Assembly: GCA_030705945.1 (NCBI GenBank)
Contig: JAUZPS010000262.1
Coordinates: forward strand, 1 to 6,852
Source of the DNA: Bacillota bacterium
GTDB taxonomy: Bacteria; Bacillota; Clostridia; Acetivibrionales; DSM-2933
Direction of reading: 5' to 3'
DNA length: 6,852 bases
The notes beneath the pieces were generated by a model. That model did no database searches and was not told where the DNA came from. It was given only the letters and a program-made list of their open reading frames with translations. This document shows positions 1 to 6,852 of the stretch, piece by piece. Position 1 is the first letter of the stretch. Each line of letters starts with the position of its first letter. A program made the position numbers and the translations under genes.

Positions 1-1
1 A

Positions 2-58
2 GCATACGATTACTCAAATAATTTTTCAGACTACTGCAGCTCTTTCACCGTTACGAGC
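2..58 (+). other. C-terminal end of an upstream FN3 domain (partial)
   Basis: The first 19 residues begin AYDYSNNFSDYCSSF and end in a VTS strand. They line up with the last two strands of the complete FN3 domains later in the protein, for example AYDTSDNESGSSNKVKATT at residues 1121-1139. The signature is A-[YFV]-D, a polar turn, N-x-S, then a final strand ending in T/S. This indicates that an FN3 domain precedes the repeat array, so the repeats are embedded between FN3 domains instead of sitting at the N-terminus. Only the domain's tail is visible, so this is homology by a short match. Confidence 0.6.
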
Positions 59-3000
59 GGTACATATATAAATTCGGATATGACCCTTAACGAAGACAAG
101 GTATACGGAAAATTGTTCATAACAAGCGGAACATTAAATTTGAATGGTCATAGTATTACAGTAACTAGTGACGTGATACATTCAGGTGGAACAATATTTA
201 TTAACGGGGGCCGCCTGGAAGTAAAAGGCGATTATAAGATTCAGACTGAGGCGGGCGGAAACAGTGACGGCATATTAGAAATGGTGAATGTGTCTGACTA
301 TGTAAAAATAGACGGTAGTTTTGTTATGCAGAGCAACAACAGCCATAATGGTCTTCTTACAGCAGGAACTTTAGAGATAAAAGGTAACTTTACACAGAAG
401 CCTGGTACATACTATGCTGGTTATTGGTCAGGATATGCAGACAGAACCGATAACTTTTATGCATCAGGATCTCATAAAGTTTTACTAAGCGGGAACAGTC
501 TGCAGACAATCTATTTCCAAAACCCCGGAAACTCGCCAATCAATATTTTGGAGTTCAAAAATAACTCTAATGAAGGAATAAAGACTACAAGTAATATTTC
601 AGTAGCGAGTACAATTACAAATAACTGTATGGCGGAAATATCAGGCATAAGCGCTGCAACATGGTTCCTAAGTGATGATGTAATATTAAATAACAATTTA
701 ACTGTTTCAAGCGGTGGAATTAACTTGAACGGACACAAGCTTACAGTTAAAGGAAATCTGTACCTTGCCGGAGGAGCTATAGATCTAAACAGCCAAAAGC
801 TGTGTGTATATGGTAATCTTATACACACAGGCGGGACAATGAATATAAATAAAGGCTTTCTGGAAGTTAAAGGTGACTATAGAATACAGACGGAGGCAAA
901 TGGAAACAGCGATGGAATTCTTAGAATGGTGAATGATTCCGACTATGTAAAAGTAGAAGGTAATTTTGTAATGCAGAGCAACAACAGTCATAATGAATTA
1001 CTTACAGCTGGTACAATGGAGCTAATGGGGAATTTCACACAGAAGCCTGGAACATATTATGGCGGTTACTGGTCAGGATATGTGGATAGAGTCGATGACT
1101 TCAAACCCACAGGGACTCATAAAGTTATACTAAGCGGAAATGGACTTCAGACCATCTATTTTCAGAATACTCCAGATTCATGCTTTAATATATTGGAATT
1201 TAAAAATAGCTCTAGTGAAGGAATAAAGGCAACAAGCGCGCTTTGTGCAGGAAGCATTATTACAAATGGTTGTGTTGCAGAAATAGCTGCAATAAGTACG
1301 ATGTCATGGTCCCTCAGCGATGATATAACAGTAAAAAATAATTTTACAGTCTCGAGCGGAACTATCAATTTGAATGGACACCAGATGACTGTAGAAGGTA
1401 ACCTGTACTTTAATGGCGGTACAATAGATCTAAACGGTCAAAAGCTTTGCGTTAAAGGTAACCTCATACAGTCAGGTGGAGTACTTAACATTAACAAAGG
1501 CCATCTGGAGGTAAAGGGCGATTATAAAATACAGGCAGCAGGAGAAGGAAACAGTGACGGATCGTTAACAATGATAAATGAAGCCGATTACGTGGAAATA
1601 GACGGTAATTTCTTAACGCAAAGCAACAACACCCATAATGGACTGCTTACAGCAGGTATAATGGAAATAAAGGGTAATTTTGAGCAGAGGCATGGGACAT
1701 ACTATGGTGGTTACTGGTCAGGATATGTGGATAGAGTTGATAACTTCAAGGCCACCGGAACCCATAAGGTTATTCTTAGCGGAAGCAGTCTCCAGACAAT
1801 ATATTTCCAAAATCCTGTAAGCTCAGGCTTTAATGTTTTGGAATGTGGTAATGAATCTAATGATGGAATAAAAGCTATAAGTAATATTTATGCAGGGGAT
1901 ATCATTACTAATAATTGTATTGTAAATATACCGGCATTAAGCAGTATGAACTGGTCTCTTAGTCAGGATACTACTTTTAATGGCAACTTGACAATTTCAG
2001 GCAGTGATATCAACCTTAACGGACATCAACTTACAATCAACGGGAACCTGATACATACAAGTGGAACACTTATTATAGGCGGAGGACAGTTAGAAGTTAA
2101 GGGTGACTACAGATTGCAGACTGAAGCAGGTGGAAATAGTGACGGAACACTTAAAATGGTAAATGAAGCTGACTATGTGAAAGTGCTCGGTAATTTCATA
2201 ATGCAGAGCAATAACAGTCATAACGGACTACTCACTGCAGGGAAAATGGAGATAAAGGGCAATTTCACACAAAATGCCGGTACTTATTATGGAGGGTATT
2301 GGACAGGAAATGTGGATAGAACCGATAACTTCAAAGCCTCAGGAACTCATAAGGTTGTTCTTACGGGAAGCGTTTTACAAACAGTAAATTTCCAGAACCC
2401 TGTCAGTTCAGGCTTTTGTGTATTGGAGCTTAATAACAACTCAAAGGAAGGTATTAAATTTACAAGCGCAGTTTATGCAGCGACATTTATTACTAACAAA
2501 TGTAAAGCGGAGTTACCAACAGTAAGCTCCATGCCTTGGACCCTTAGTGAGGATGTAACCATAAATAACAACTTCACCGTTTCAGGCAGCGATATCAATC
2601 TGAATGGACACCAGCTGACAATTAACGGGAACCTGTACTTAAACAGCGGATCCATTGATTTGAACAATCAAAAACTCTGTATCAATGGAAATCTGATACA
2701 ATCAGGGGGAACACTGAATGTAAACGGCGGACTTTTGGTAGTTAAAGGCGACTACAGGATACAGACAGAAGCAGGCGAAGCCAGCGATGGAATATTAAAA
2801 ATGGTGAATGAAACTGACTTTGTAAAAATTGAAGGCAGTTTTATAACACAAAGCAATATTAGCCATTACGGATTACTTAATGCCGGTACGATGGAAGTTA
2901 AGGGAAATTTCACGCAAAAGCCTGGTTCCTATTATGGAGGAGATTATTGGTCAGGATATGTGGATAGGGCTGACAGTTTTAGGGCGACAGGAACTCATAA

Positions 3001-6000
3001 AGTTGTCCTGAGCGGTAACGAAAAGCAGGCAGTTAGCTTTCAAAACCCAAGTGGCTCGAGCTTTAATATATTGGGAATAACAAAATCTCTTGATGAAGGT
3101 TATACATTCAATACAAAGCCTGTATGGAACAAGGTGGAAGAGATTATGGCAGATCAGGAACCGCCTACAGTACCAACAAACTTAATAGTTACAGACACAT
3201 CCCACTACACAGTTGCGCTTTCATGGGAAAAGTCGACTGACAATAAAAAGATTTCCGGCTACTACATATACCGTGACAATGAAAAAGTAGGAGACACATC
3301 CTCTAACTTATTTATAGACAATGGGCTAAAGCCTGATACAAATTATATTTATGAAGTTAAAGCTTATGACACAAGTGATAATGAATCCGGATCCAGCAAC
3401 AAGGTAAAAGCAACCACAAAGCCTGACCCGGAAGCACCTTCAGTTCCTGCCGGACTAAAAACAATTTCCAAGACCGATAGAACTATTACAATTTCATGGG
3501 AAGCATCAGCCGATAATGTAGGTGTGAAAGGTTATATAGTTTATAGAAGCAGAAAAATTGTAGGGACTACTGATAAGTTAACATTTACAGACAGCGGATT
3601 GAGCCCAAAAACAAGATACTCATACCAGATTAAGGCGTTTGACGATATGGGCAACTATTCCGATTCCAGTATTCCGTTGTTTGAAACAACACTAGAGGAT
3701 GTGGAAAAACCTACTATTCCAGGAAAACCAGTTATTTCCGAAATAACTGAAACATCAGCAAAAATATCATGGGAAAAGTCTGAAGACAACTACACTGTAA
3801 AAGGATATGAAGTTTACCGAGATAATGAGATTATAGGCGCTACATCAGACACATTTTACAATGACTCGCAGCTACAGCCTGACAAAACTTATGAATACTA
3901 TGTCAGGGCATTTGATTCAGCTCCAAATTATTCAAGCGTCAGTGAATCGGTATATGCGGTAACAGTCGTTGACATTGTAATCCCTAGTATTCCTGGAAAT
4001 TTGACATTTAAATCAAAAGATGGTCAATCGGTAACCTTTGCATGGGAAAAATCAACGGATAATGTAGCTGTAAAAGGCTACAACATCTACCGTGACGGAG
4101 GCAACCTTGTGGGTTCAACAGATAAACTGATCTATACCGATTCAGGCCTTGTACAGAATAAAGCCTATACATATACAATAAAAGCTGTTGATACTTCAGG
4201 TAATGAGTCCAAGGCCAGCAATGAGCTGAAAGCCGCCCCAGGAATCCCAGATATGCCAAATGGACTTATTGTTACACCGGGAGTATATAGTCTGGATGTC
4301 AGTTGGGAGCCTGTTAAGTCTGAAGGTTTCTCCTACTTTAAACTGTACAATGGTAGTGAAAGCTTAAAGCTAAACTTCTGGAAGGATGTTAAGGATGGCG
4401 TTAAAGCAACAATGGACAGCTTGCCCTGTGGAACTACTGAATATTTTGCAGTAAGCGCAGTTGATATTTGGGGAAATGAAGGACCTAAAGCTGAAATATC
4501 TGGTACAACAATAGTTGATACAATAGTTCCAACGATTAAATTGTTCCAGCCCACAGACGGTACAAAAACCTCCAATAGATATATTGCGCTTAAAGCCAAT
4601 GGAATAGATAACGGTGTTATAAACAAGTTCGTATTCGAGTATTCAGTTGATTCAGGAACGACATGGACAAAAATTGCAGAGGCTGATGCGGTTTACGGTT
4701 CGGATTCAGGTGAATATAAGGGACAAACACTTTGGAACAATGACAGTACAAGCGGGAAATATATGTTTAAGGTAAGCGCTGTTGATAAGGAAGGCAATGT
4801 ATCAGAGCCCGTAACCAGCAATATAATACTGGATTATTTGCCACCACTTGTTCCGCAAGTAATAAACGCAATTGCTGCTGCAGGCAGAAATATAATTACT
4901 TGGAACAAAGTTACTTCTGAGGATATTTCCAGATACCGTATTTATAGGAAGACAGGTGATGAAAACTTTACAAGGCTCGATAATGTAGACTCAAATACAC
5001 TTATATATATAGATAACAATGCTATTGCAGGAGAAACATATTTCTACGCTATTTCAGCCATTGACGAATTGAGCAATGAAAGTGATTTATCGGAATCAAT
5101 TCAGGTCACAACTGTAAATTACTCGCCGACACTTACCATGACTCCTCTTAAAGGCGGGCCTGAAACAGAGCTGTCATTTGAAGGCAAAGGGTTCAAGCCA
5201 GCTGAGCTTGTTGACCTGTATATTGACGGTACATACCTCATAAGCTCCAGGGCAGATGAGAATGGAGATGCTACATTAAAGTGGAAGTTTGTGAAAAATG
5301 TAACTTCTGGCAGCCATAAATTTATTTTAAAGGGACAAACTAGTCTTACGCTATCGGAAGCTGATTTTACAGCTGAGGTAAAGCTTCCTTCTCCTCCAAA
5401 TAACCTTACGGCAACCATTGGACAGATGGAAATTAGTCTTGGATGGAGTATTCCTAAGGATTCCAGTGTAGGATGTTACAGGGTATATAGAAAAAAAGGC
5501 GCAGATTCACCGGTTATGATTTTTGATAATGTAAAAATATTGACTGTAAAAGATATTGATGTGTTAAAGGATACCGAATATGGGTACCAGGTTTCAACGG
5601 TCGATATTTATGGAAATGAAGGCGTAATGTCAGATGTTGTAAATGCAAAACCTTTAATGGATACTGATAAACCTATTATTAAAGACTTCAACGCGTCACG
5701 CAGTGGAAGCATAATTAAGCTTACAGCTGATGTCAAGGATAATATTGGAGTATCTAGGGTGAAATACCTTATAAGAATCAATGAAGAATGGAAAGAGATT
5801 ACTGCCATTGAGATGGTACCTCAAAGGAATAACCTGATATATTCAAGCTATGATTGGGAGACAAGAGATATTCAGGACGGATTCTATGAGGTAGAGGCTG
5901 TGGCATATGATACTGAAGGAAATGCAAGTCTTGAAAATGTGATAAATGTGAGTATAAGAAATACTCCTCCGAAAGCGCCAGCTGCTTTGACAGCAGTGCC

Positions 6001-6852
6001 AGGAGAAATGAAAGTAGAACTTACATGGACTGAAGTATCAGATAGTGAACTTGATAAATATAAACTTTTAAGAAGTACTGATGGTGTGAACTTCCAGATA
6101 GTATACACGACCAATTTACTGTCTTATACCGATACAAAGGTTGATCTGGGCAGTAATTATACATACAGGGTCATAGCAGTCGATAAGTATGGACATGAAA
6201 GCAGTCCTACAACAAGTGATGCAGTAAAACCAAATAAGGATATGACGGCTCCTGTTATCAGCGGATTTGAGCCTTTGGAAGGCGCTACATTTGGCAGCAT
6301 AGCTACAATTACCGTAAGAGCAGAGGACAATGTACAACTCCAAAATATTACACTTCAGTACTCCATTGATGGAGGAAACAAATGGAGTGATGCAGCCAAA
6401 ATTGAGACAAAAGACAATGCAGTTATAAGGTGGAATACAGCATCACTGAGTGGAGATGTAAAAGTACGGGCAATAGCGGAAGACATGGCAGGAAATAAAA
6501 GCAATGGACTTCCAGTAATAACATACCATATAGATACTTCAGGACCATCAAGGGTTACAGGCTTAAGCGCAGTGCCTTCAATTACTTCTGTAACTTTAAA
6601 ATGGAATAGTATTCCTGACAACGATTTTTCATACTTCCAGGTAGAGAAAAAAGACTCTGCTAACGGTACCTATTACTCGGTAGGAACCAGCCAGACCATT
6701 TTGGGTTTAAATGTAAATGGACTTGCTACCGAAACCACATACTGGTTCAGGGTTGCTTGCTATGATATCCTGGGCAATAGGGGTAAGGAGTCTGATGAAA
6801 TTCAAGTGACCACATTGAAGGATACAATTGCGCCAGTTGTTAATTCTATTGA
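2..6852 (+). CDS. Giant modular surface/secreted protein, internal fragment (beta-solenoid-like repeats, FN3 and Ig-like domains)
   Basis: A single frame starting at base 2 stays open for 2283 codons to the right edge (the last two bases begin another codon), with no stop and no frameshift. The gene is therefore partial at both ends and encodes well over 2283 residues. Domain order is: tail of an FN3 domain (1-19), five tandem solenoid-like repeats (26-1038), four near-regular FN3 domains (1053-1412), then FN3, Ig-like and IPT-like modules in alternation (1413-2283). Every module is beta-rich. There are few cysteines, no long hydrophobic membrane segment and no recognisable catalytic motif. 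Such architectures are known from extracellular proteins of Gram-positive bacteria, so export and a role in adhesion, surface-layer structure or polysaccharide contact is the likely inference. The signal peptide and any anchor (SLH, dockerin, LPXTG) would lie outside the window. The reading frame is certain; the function is not. Confidence 0.97.
77..661 (+). repeat. Solenoid-like repeat unit 1 (two-rung form)
   Basis: Residues 26-220. The entry strand (DMTLNEDKVYGKLF) is the most divergent of the five, has no tryptophan and lacks the WxLSxD start, as expected for the capping unit at the junction with the FN3 tail. It has two 20-residue rungs, at residues 45-64 and 65-84, leading to VKGDYKIQ. 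The aromatic patch YYAGYW is at 137-142, with Ala in place of the Gly found in most other copies. The conserved closing cysteine is at residue 209 (TNNC). There is no KLC rung. An unpaired extra cysteine lies just upstream at residue 12, in the FN3 tail. Confidence 0.85.
662..1306 (+). repeat. Solenoid-like repeat unit 2 (three-rung form)
   Basis: Residues 221-435, 645 nt. It starts at WFLSDD. Three consecutive 20-residue rungs lie at 240-259, 260-279 and 280-299. The middle rung (IDLNSQKLC) carries Cys268 and is absent from units 1 and 4. The aromatic patch YYGGYWSGY is at 352-360 and the closing cysteine is Cys424 (TNGC). Two additional cysteines, 394 and 415, are not shared with the other units. 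A 29-nt stretch beginning at base 1064 is identical to the corresponding bases of unit 3, exactly 645 nt downstream. Confidence 0.9.
1307..1951 (+). repeat. Solenoid-like repeat unit 3 (three-rung form)
   Basis: Residues 436-650, 645 nt, the same length as unit 2 and alignable to it with little or no gapping. It starts at WSLSDD. Rungs lie at 455-474, 475-494 (IDLNGQKLC, Cys483) and 495-514. The NSDG motif is at 517-520, SNNTHNG at 541-547 and the aromatic patch YYGGYWSGY at 567-575. The closing cysteine is Cys639 (TNNC). Cys615 (LEC) replaces the usual E-[FL] residue after the FNVLE strand. Confidence 0.9.
1952..2536 (+). repeat. Solenoid-like repeat unit 4 (two-rung form)
   Basis: Residues 651-845, 585 nt: exactly 60 nt (20 residues) shorter than units 2 and 3. 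The entry is WSLSQD. Two rungs lie at 670-689 and 690-709. The Cys-containing rung of units 2, 3 and 5 is missing without disturbing the flanking sequence. The aromatic patch YYGGYWTGN is at 762-770, with Thr and Asn replacing the usual Ser and Tyr. The closing cysteine is Cys834 (TNKC); Cys806 (FCV) is unique to this unit. Confidence 0.9.
2537..3115 (+). repeat. Solenoid-like repeat unit 5 (three-rung form, altered C-terminal cap)
   Basis: Residues 846 to about 1038. The entry is WTLSED. Three rungs lie at 865-884, 885-904 (IDLNNQKLC, Cys893) and 905-924. The aromatic patch has a one-residue insertion (YYGGDYWSGY, 977-986, inserted Asp981). After FNILG the unit departs from the others. In place of the closing TNxC segment it ends EGYTFNTKPVW and passes through a short helical-looking linker (NKVEEIMADQ, about 1043-1052) into the first FN3 domain. 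This looks like a terminating cap. The exact end of the unit is approximate. Confidence 0.85.
3158..4237 (+). repeat. Four tandem FN3 domains with 91-residue period
   Basis: Residues 1053-1412 contain four consecutive FN3 domains, approximately 1053-1140, 1142-1232, 1233-1323 and 1324-1412. Each has the proline-rich entry (PP/AP/KP/IP.[VI]P), the strand-B tryptophan in SWE or AWE, the following x-x-DN turn, KGY.hYR in strand C, the L-x-P-x-T-x-Y type strand-E motif (weaker in the fourth), and A-[FYV]-D..xNxS near the end. The core tryptophans are at 1075, 1166, 1257 and 1348, exactly 91 residues apart. FN3 domains in bacterial extracellular proteins usually act as spacers or stabilising and polymer-contacting modules. 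I see no catalytic residues. Regular spacing and shared wording suggest expansion by internal duplication. Confidence 0.93.
4238..4516 (+). other. FN3 domain, divergent (fifth complete)
   Basis: Residues 1413-1505. The FN3 frame is kept: entry PDMPNGLIV, core Trp1435 in VSWEP, strand C FKLYN, and a terminal AVDIWGNEG turn. The strand-C arginine and the DN turn typical of the four preceding domains are lost, and the C-D region is longer and lysine-rich (about 1455-1468). Cys1476 (LPCG) sits where the L-x-P-x-T motif is in its neighbours. It marks the boundary between the regular FN3 array and the mixed FN3/Ig-like region. Confidence 0.8.
4517..4831 (+). other. Ig-like beta-sandwich module 1
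   Basis: Residues 1506-1610. It opens with DTIVPTIKLFQP, continues with a FEYSVDSGTTW strand pair around 1544-1554, then LWNND at 1577-1581, and closes with FKVSAVDKEGN (1589-1599) before a final strand. The same skeleton (D-T-x-x-P entry, Y-S-h-D-x-G..W, WN/WE, then KV.A.D.xGN) recurs at least twice later in this protein. This is the style of bacterial Ig-like modules in surface proteins. I assign the fold by pattern only and cannot name the exact family. Confidence 0.65.
4832..5116 (+). other. FN3 domain (sixth complete)
   Basis: Residues 1611-1705. The entry is YLPPLVPQVI, followed by core Trp1634 (ITWNKV), strand C SRYRIYRKTGDENF (1643-1656), a GETYFYAISAID stretch (1677-1688), and the closing NESDLSESIQVTT. 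It belongs to the longer 'IYRK.GDE.F..L' type of FN3 domain, distinct from the 'IYRD..xxVG' type of the four-domain array, which suggests a separate origin or long divergence. Confidence 0.85.
5117..5386 (+). other. IPT/TIG-like or related beta-sandwich module
   Basis: Residues 1706-1795. The pattern is SPTLTMTPLKGGPETELSF-x-GKGF-KPAELVDLYIDG, then ADENGDATLKW (1752-1762) and SGSHKFILKGQTS (1769-1781). A 'TP..G...T.h.h.G.GF.P.E.V.hY.DG...A..NG...h.h.hP....G.H...A.G' outline is familiar from IPT/TIG-like and related Ig-fold modules in secreted bacterial proteins. It differs clearly from both the FN3 and the Ig-like modules around it and appears once in the window. The family assignment is by pattern and tentative. 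Confidence 0.55.
5387..5659 (+). other. FN3 domain (seventh complete)
   Basis: Residues 1796-1886. The entry is PSPPNNLTATIG, followed by core Trp1815 (LGWSIP), strand C GCYRVYRKKGADSP (1824-1837, with Cys1825), DTEYGYQVSTVDIYGNEG (1857-1874) and a terminal NAKP strand. The IYRK-type strand C and the D-x-x-GNEG turn match the sixth and eighth FN3 domains. Confidence 0.83.
5660..5959 (+). other. Ig-like beta-sandwich module 2
   Basis: Residues 1887-1986. It opens DTDKPIIKDFNAS and has a charged central turn VKDNIGVSRVKYLI (1911-1924). YDWETRDIQDG (1950-1960) corresponds to the LWNND..SG stretch of module 1. It closes with YEVEAVAYDTEGN. The D..P entry, W-[NE] and DxEGN landmarks are shared with modules 1 and 3. 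The family name is not assigned. Confidence 0.65.
5960..6238 (+). other. FN3 domain (eighth complete)
   Basis: Residues 1987-2079. The entry is NTPPKAPAALTAVPG, followed by core Trp2009 (LTWTEV), strand C DKYKLLRSTDGVNF (2018-2031), LGSNYTYRVIAVDKYGHES (2049-2067) and the terminal SDAVKP. This is the 'RSTDG.NF' variant of the FN3 C-C' loop, common in bacterial extracellular proteins. Confidence 0.87.
6239..6535 (+). other. Ig-like beta-sandwich module 3
   Basis: Residues 2080-2178. It opens DMTAPVISGFEPLEGATF, then ATITVRAEDNVQLQNITLQYSIDGG (from 2101), IRWNTASLSGDVKVRAIAEDMAGN (2142-2165) and a final strand. It is the clearest match to module 1: both share YS[VI]D.G..W and WN...SG..KV.A.D.xGN in the same order. 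Confidence 0.68.
6536..6820 (+). other. FN3 domain (ninth complete)
   Basis: Residues 2179-2273. The entry is TSGPSRVTGLSAVPS, followed by core Trp2201 (LKWNSIPD), strand C YFQVEKKDSANGTYYSVG (2211-2228), the strand-E motif L-A-T-E-T-T-Y (2241-2247), FRVACYDILGN (2249-2259, with Cys2253) and the closing IQVTTLK. Its 'G..TY..VG' loop is another FN3 subtype. Confidence 0.85.
6821..6852 (+). other. Start of a further Ig-like module (cut by window edge)
   Basis: The last ten residues, DTIAPVVNSI, match the opening of Ig-like module 1 (DTIVPTIKLF) and the openings of modules 2 and 3. The protein therefore continues the FN3/Ig alternation past the right edge. Only the first strand is present. Confidence 0.5.

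Larger units (their letters stand above)
77..3115 (+). repeat. Tandem array of five ~195-215 residue beta-solenoid-like repeats
   Basis: Residues 26-1038 are five head-to-tail copies of one unit. Units 2 and 3 are 645 nt each, unit 4 is 585 nt, and units 1 and 5 are ~585 and ~579 nt as delimited here. Each unit reads in order: W-x-LSxD strand pair; two or three 20-residue rungs of the form hNhNGxxhxVxGNL; a VKGDYxIQ strand; NSDG...MVN..DYV; GNF..QSNNSHNxLLTAG; EhKGNFTQ; an aromatic patch YYxGYWSGY.DR.D; THKVhLSG...QThxFQNP; FNhLE; and a closing hITNxC segment. Short alternating hydrophobic strands with N/G turns suggest a right-handed beta-helix. The SGTLNLNG and THKV..SG..QTI patterns resemble those in beta-helical adhesins. 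I do not recognise a named Pfam family. Silent differences between copies show the duplications are not very recent. Confidence 0.9.

Noticed and set aside
511..828. Open frame of 105 codons on the minus strand
   Set aside because: It lies antisense to the continuous + strand coding sequence. Similar antisense frames at 1162-1368 and 2473-2667 share wording such as ETVKLLF and TSSLR only because they mirror the + strand repeats. None has its own family signature.
77..3115. Possible CRISPR array or non-coding tandem repeat
   Set aside because: The repeat unit is ~600 nt, a multiple of three, stays in frame, and varies mainly by synonymous or conservative changes. It is a protein repeat, with no short direct repeats and unique spacers.
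2537..3160. Possible frameshift or gene boundary where unit 5 diverges from the repeat consensus
   Set aside because: The same frame continues without a stop through the divergence into a well-formed FN3 domain, so this is a domain junction. No start codon with a convincing ribosome binding site is needed here.
4333..4626. Minus-strand open frame of 97 codons with hydrophobic stretches that could look like a membrane protein
   Set aside because: Hydrophobicity comes from reading antisense to FN3/Ig-like coding DNA. The + strand frame is uninterrupted and has clear domain signatures over the same bases. The other minus-strand frames between 3900 and 6650 fail for the same reason.
2..6852. Promoters, terminators, attachment sites or insertion sequence ends
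   Set aside because: There is no non-coding DNA in the window. AT-rich stretches and occasional inverted matches fall within codons of conserved domains and cannot be distinguished from chance.
1052..6852. Catalytic domain such as a glycoside hydrolase or protease hidden among the modules
   Set aside because: Reading the full translation, every segment is accounted for by solenoid-like repeats, FN3, Ig-like or IPT-like modules. No segment has the length or motifs of a known enzyme.

Overview
The whole window lies inside one very large protein-coding gene on the + strand. Reading in the second frame from base 2, there are 2283 consecutive sense codons and no stop, and the frame is open at both edges. 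Neither the start codon, signal peptide, promoter nor ribosome binding site (upstream) nor the stop codon, surface anchor and terminator (downstream) is visible. There is no intergenic DNA, RNA gene, mobile element or CRISPR array.

The encoded polypeptide is a modular, all-beta, repeat-rich protein of the kind found on the surface of, or secreted by, Gram-positive bacteria. The DNA is AT-rich (about 40% G+C by eye), with frequent ATA and AGA codons. Its fibronectin type III (FN3) domains, of the style 'SWEKSTDN..VKGY.IYRD', are typical of Clostridia, including environmental and cellulolytic lineages such as Ruminiclostridium or Acetivibrio. The taxonomic reading is an inference from style and composition, not from a marker gene.

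Layout, with residues numbered from the first full codon of the window: (1) residues 1-19, the end of an upstream FN3 domain; (2) residues 26-1038, five tandem copies of a ~195-215 residue repeat that looks like a beta-solenoid and that I cannot assign to a named family; (3) residues 1053-1412, four closely similar FN3 domains at an exact 91-residue period; (4) residues 1413-2283, a more divergent mosaic of FN3 domains alternating with Ig-like beta-sandwich modules and one IPT/TIG-like module, running off the right edge into a further Ig-like module.

The most interesting part is the N-terminal repeat array. Inside each unit are 20-residue (60-nt) rungs. Units 2, 3 and 5 have three consecutive rungs and units 1 and 4 have two. 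The difference is one exact 20-residue rung, which carries a conserved cysteine. Each unit also has an invariant aromatic patch (YYxGYW or close variants) and a conserved segment resembling beta-helix adhesins (THKVxLSG...QT). A plausible overall job is an extended extracellular stalk or adhesin, with the solenoid block as a binding or structural element and the FN3/Ig modules as spacers. No catalytic domain is visible in the window, so function remains inferred.
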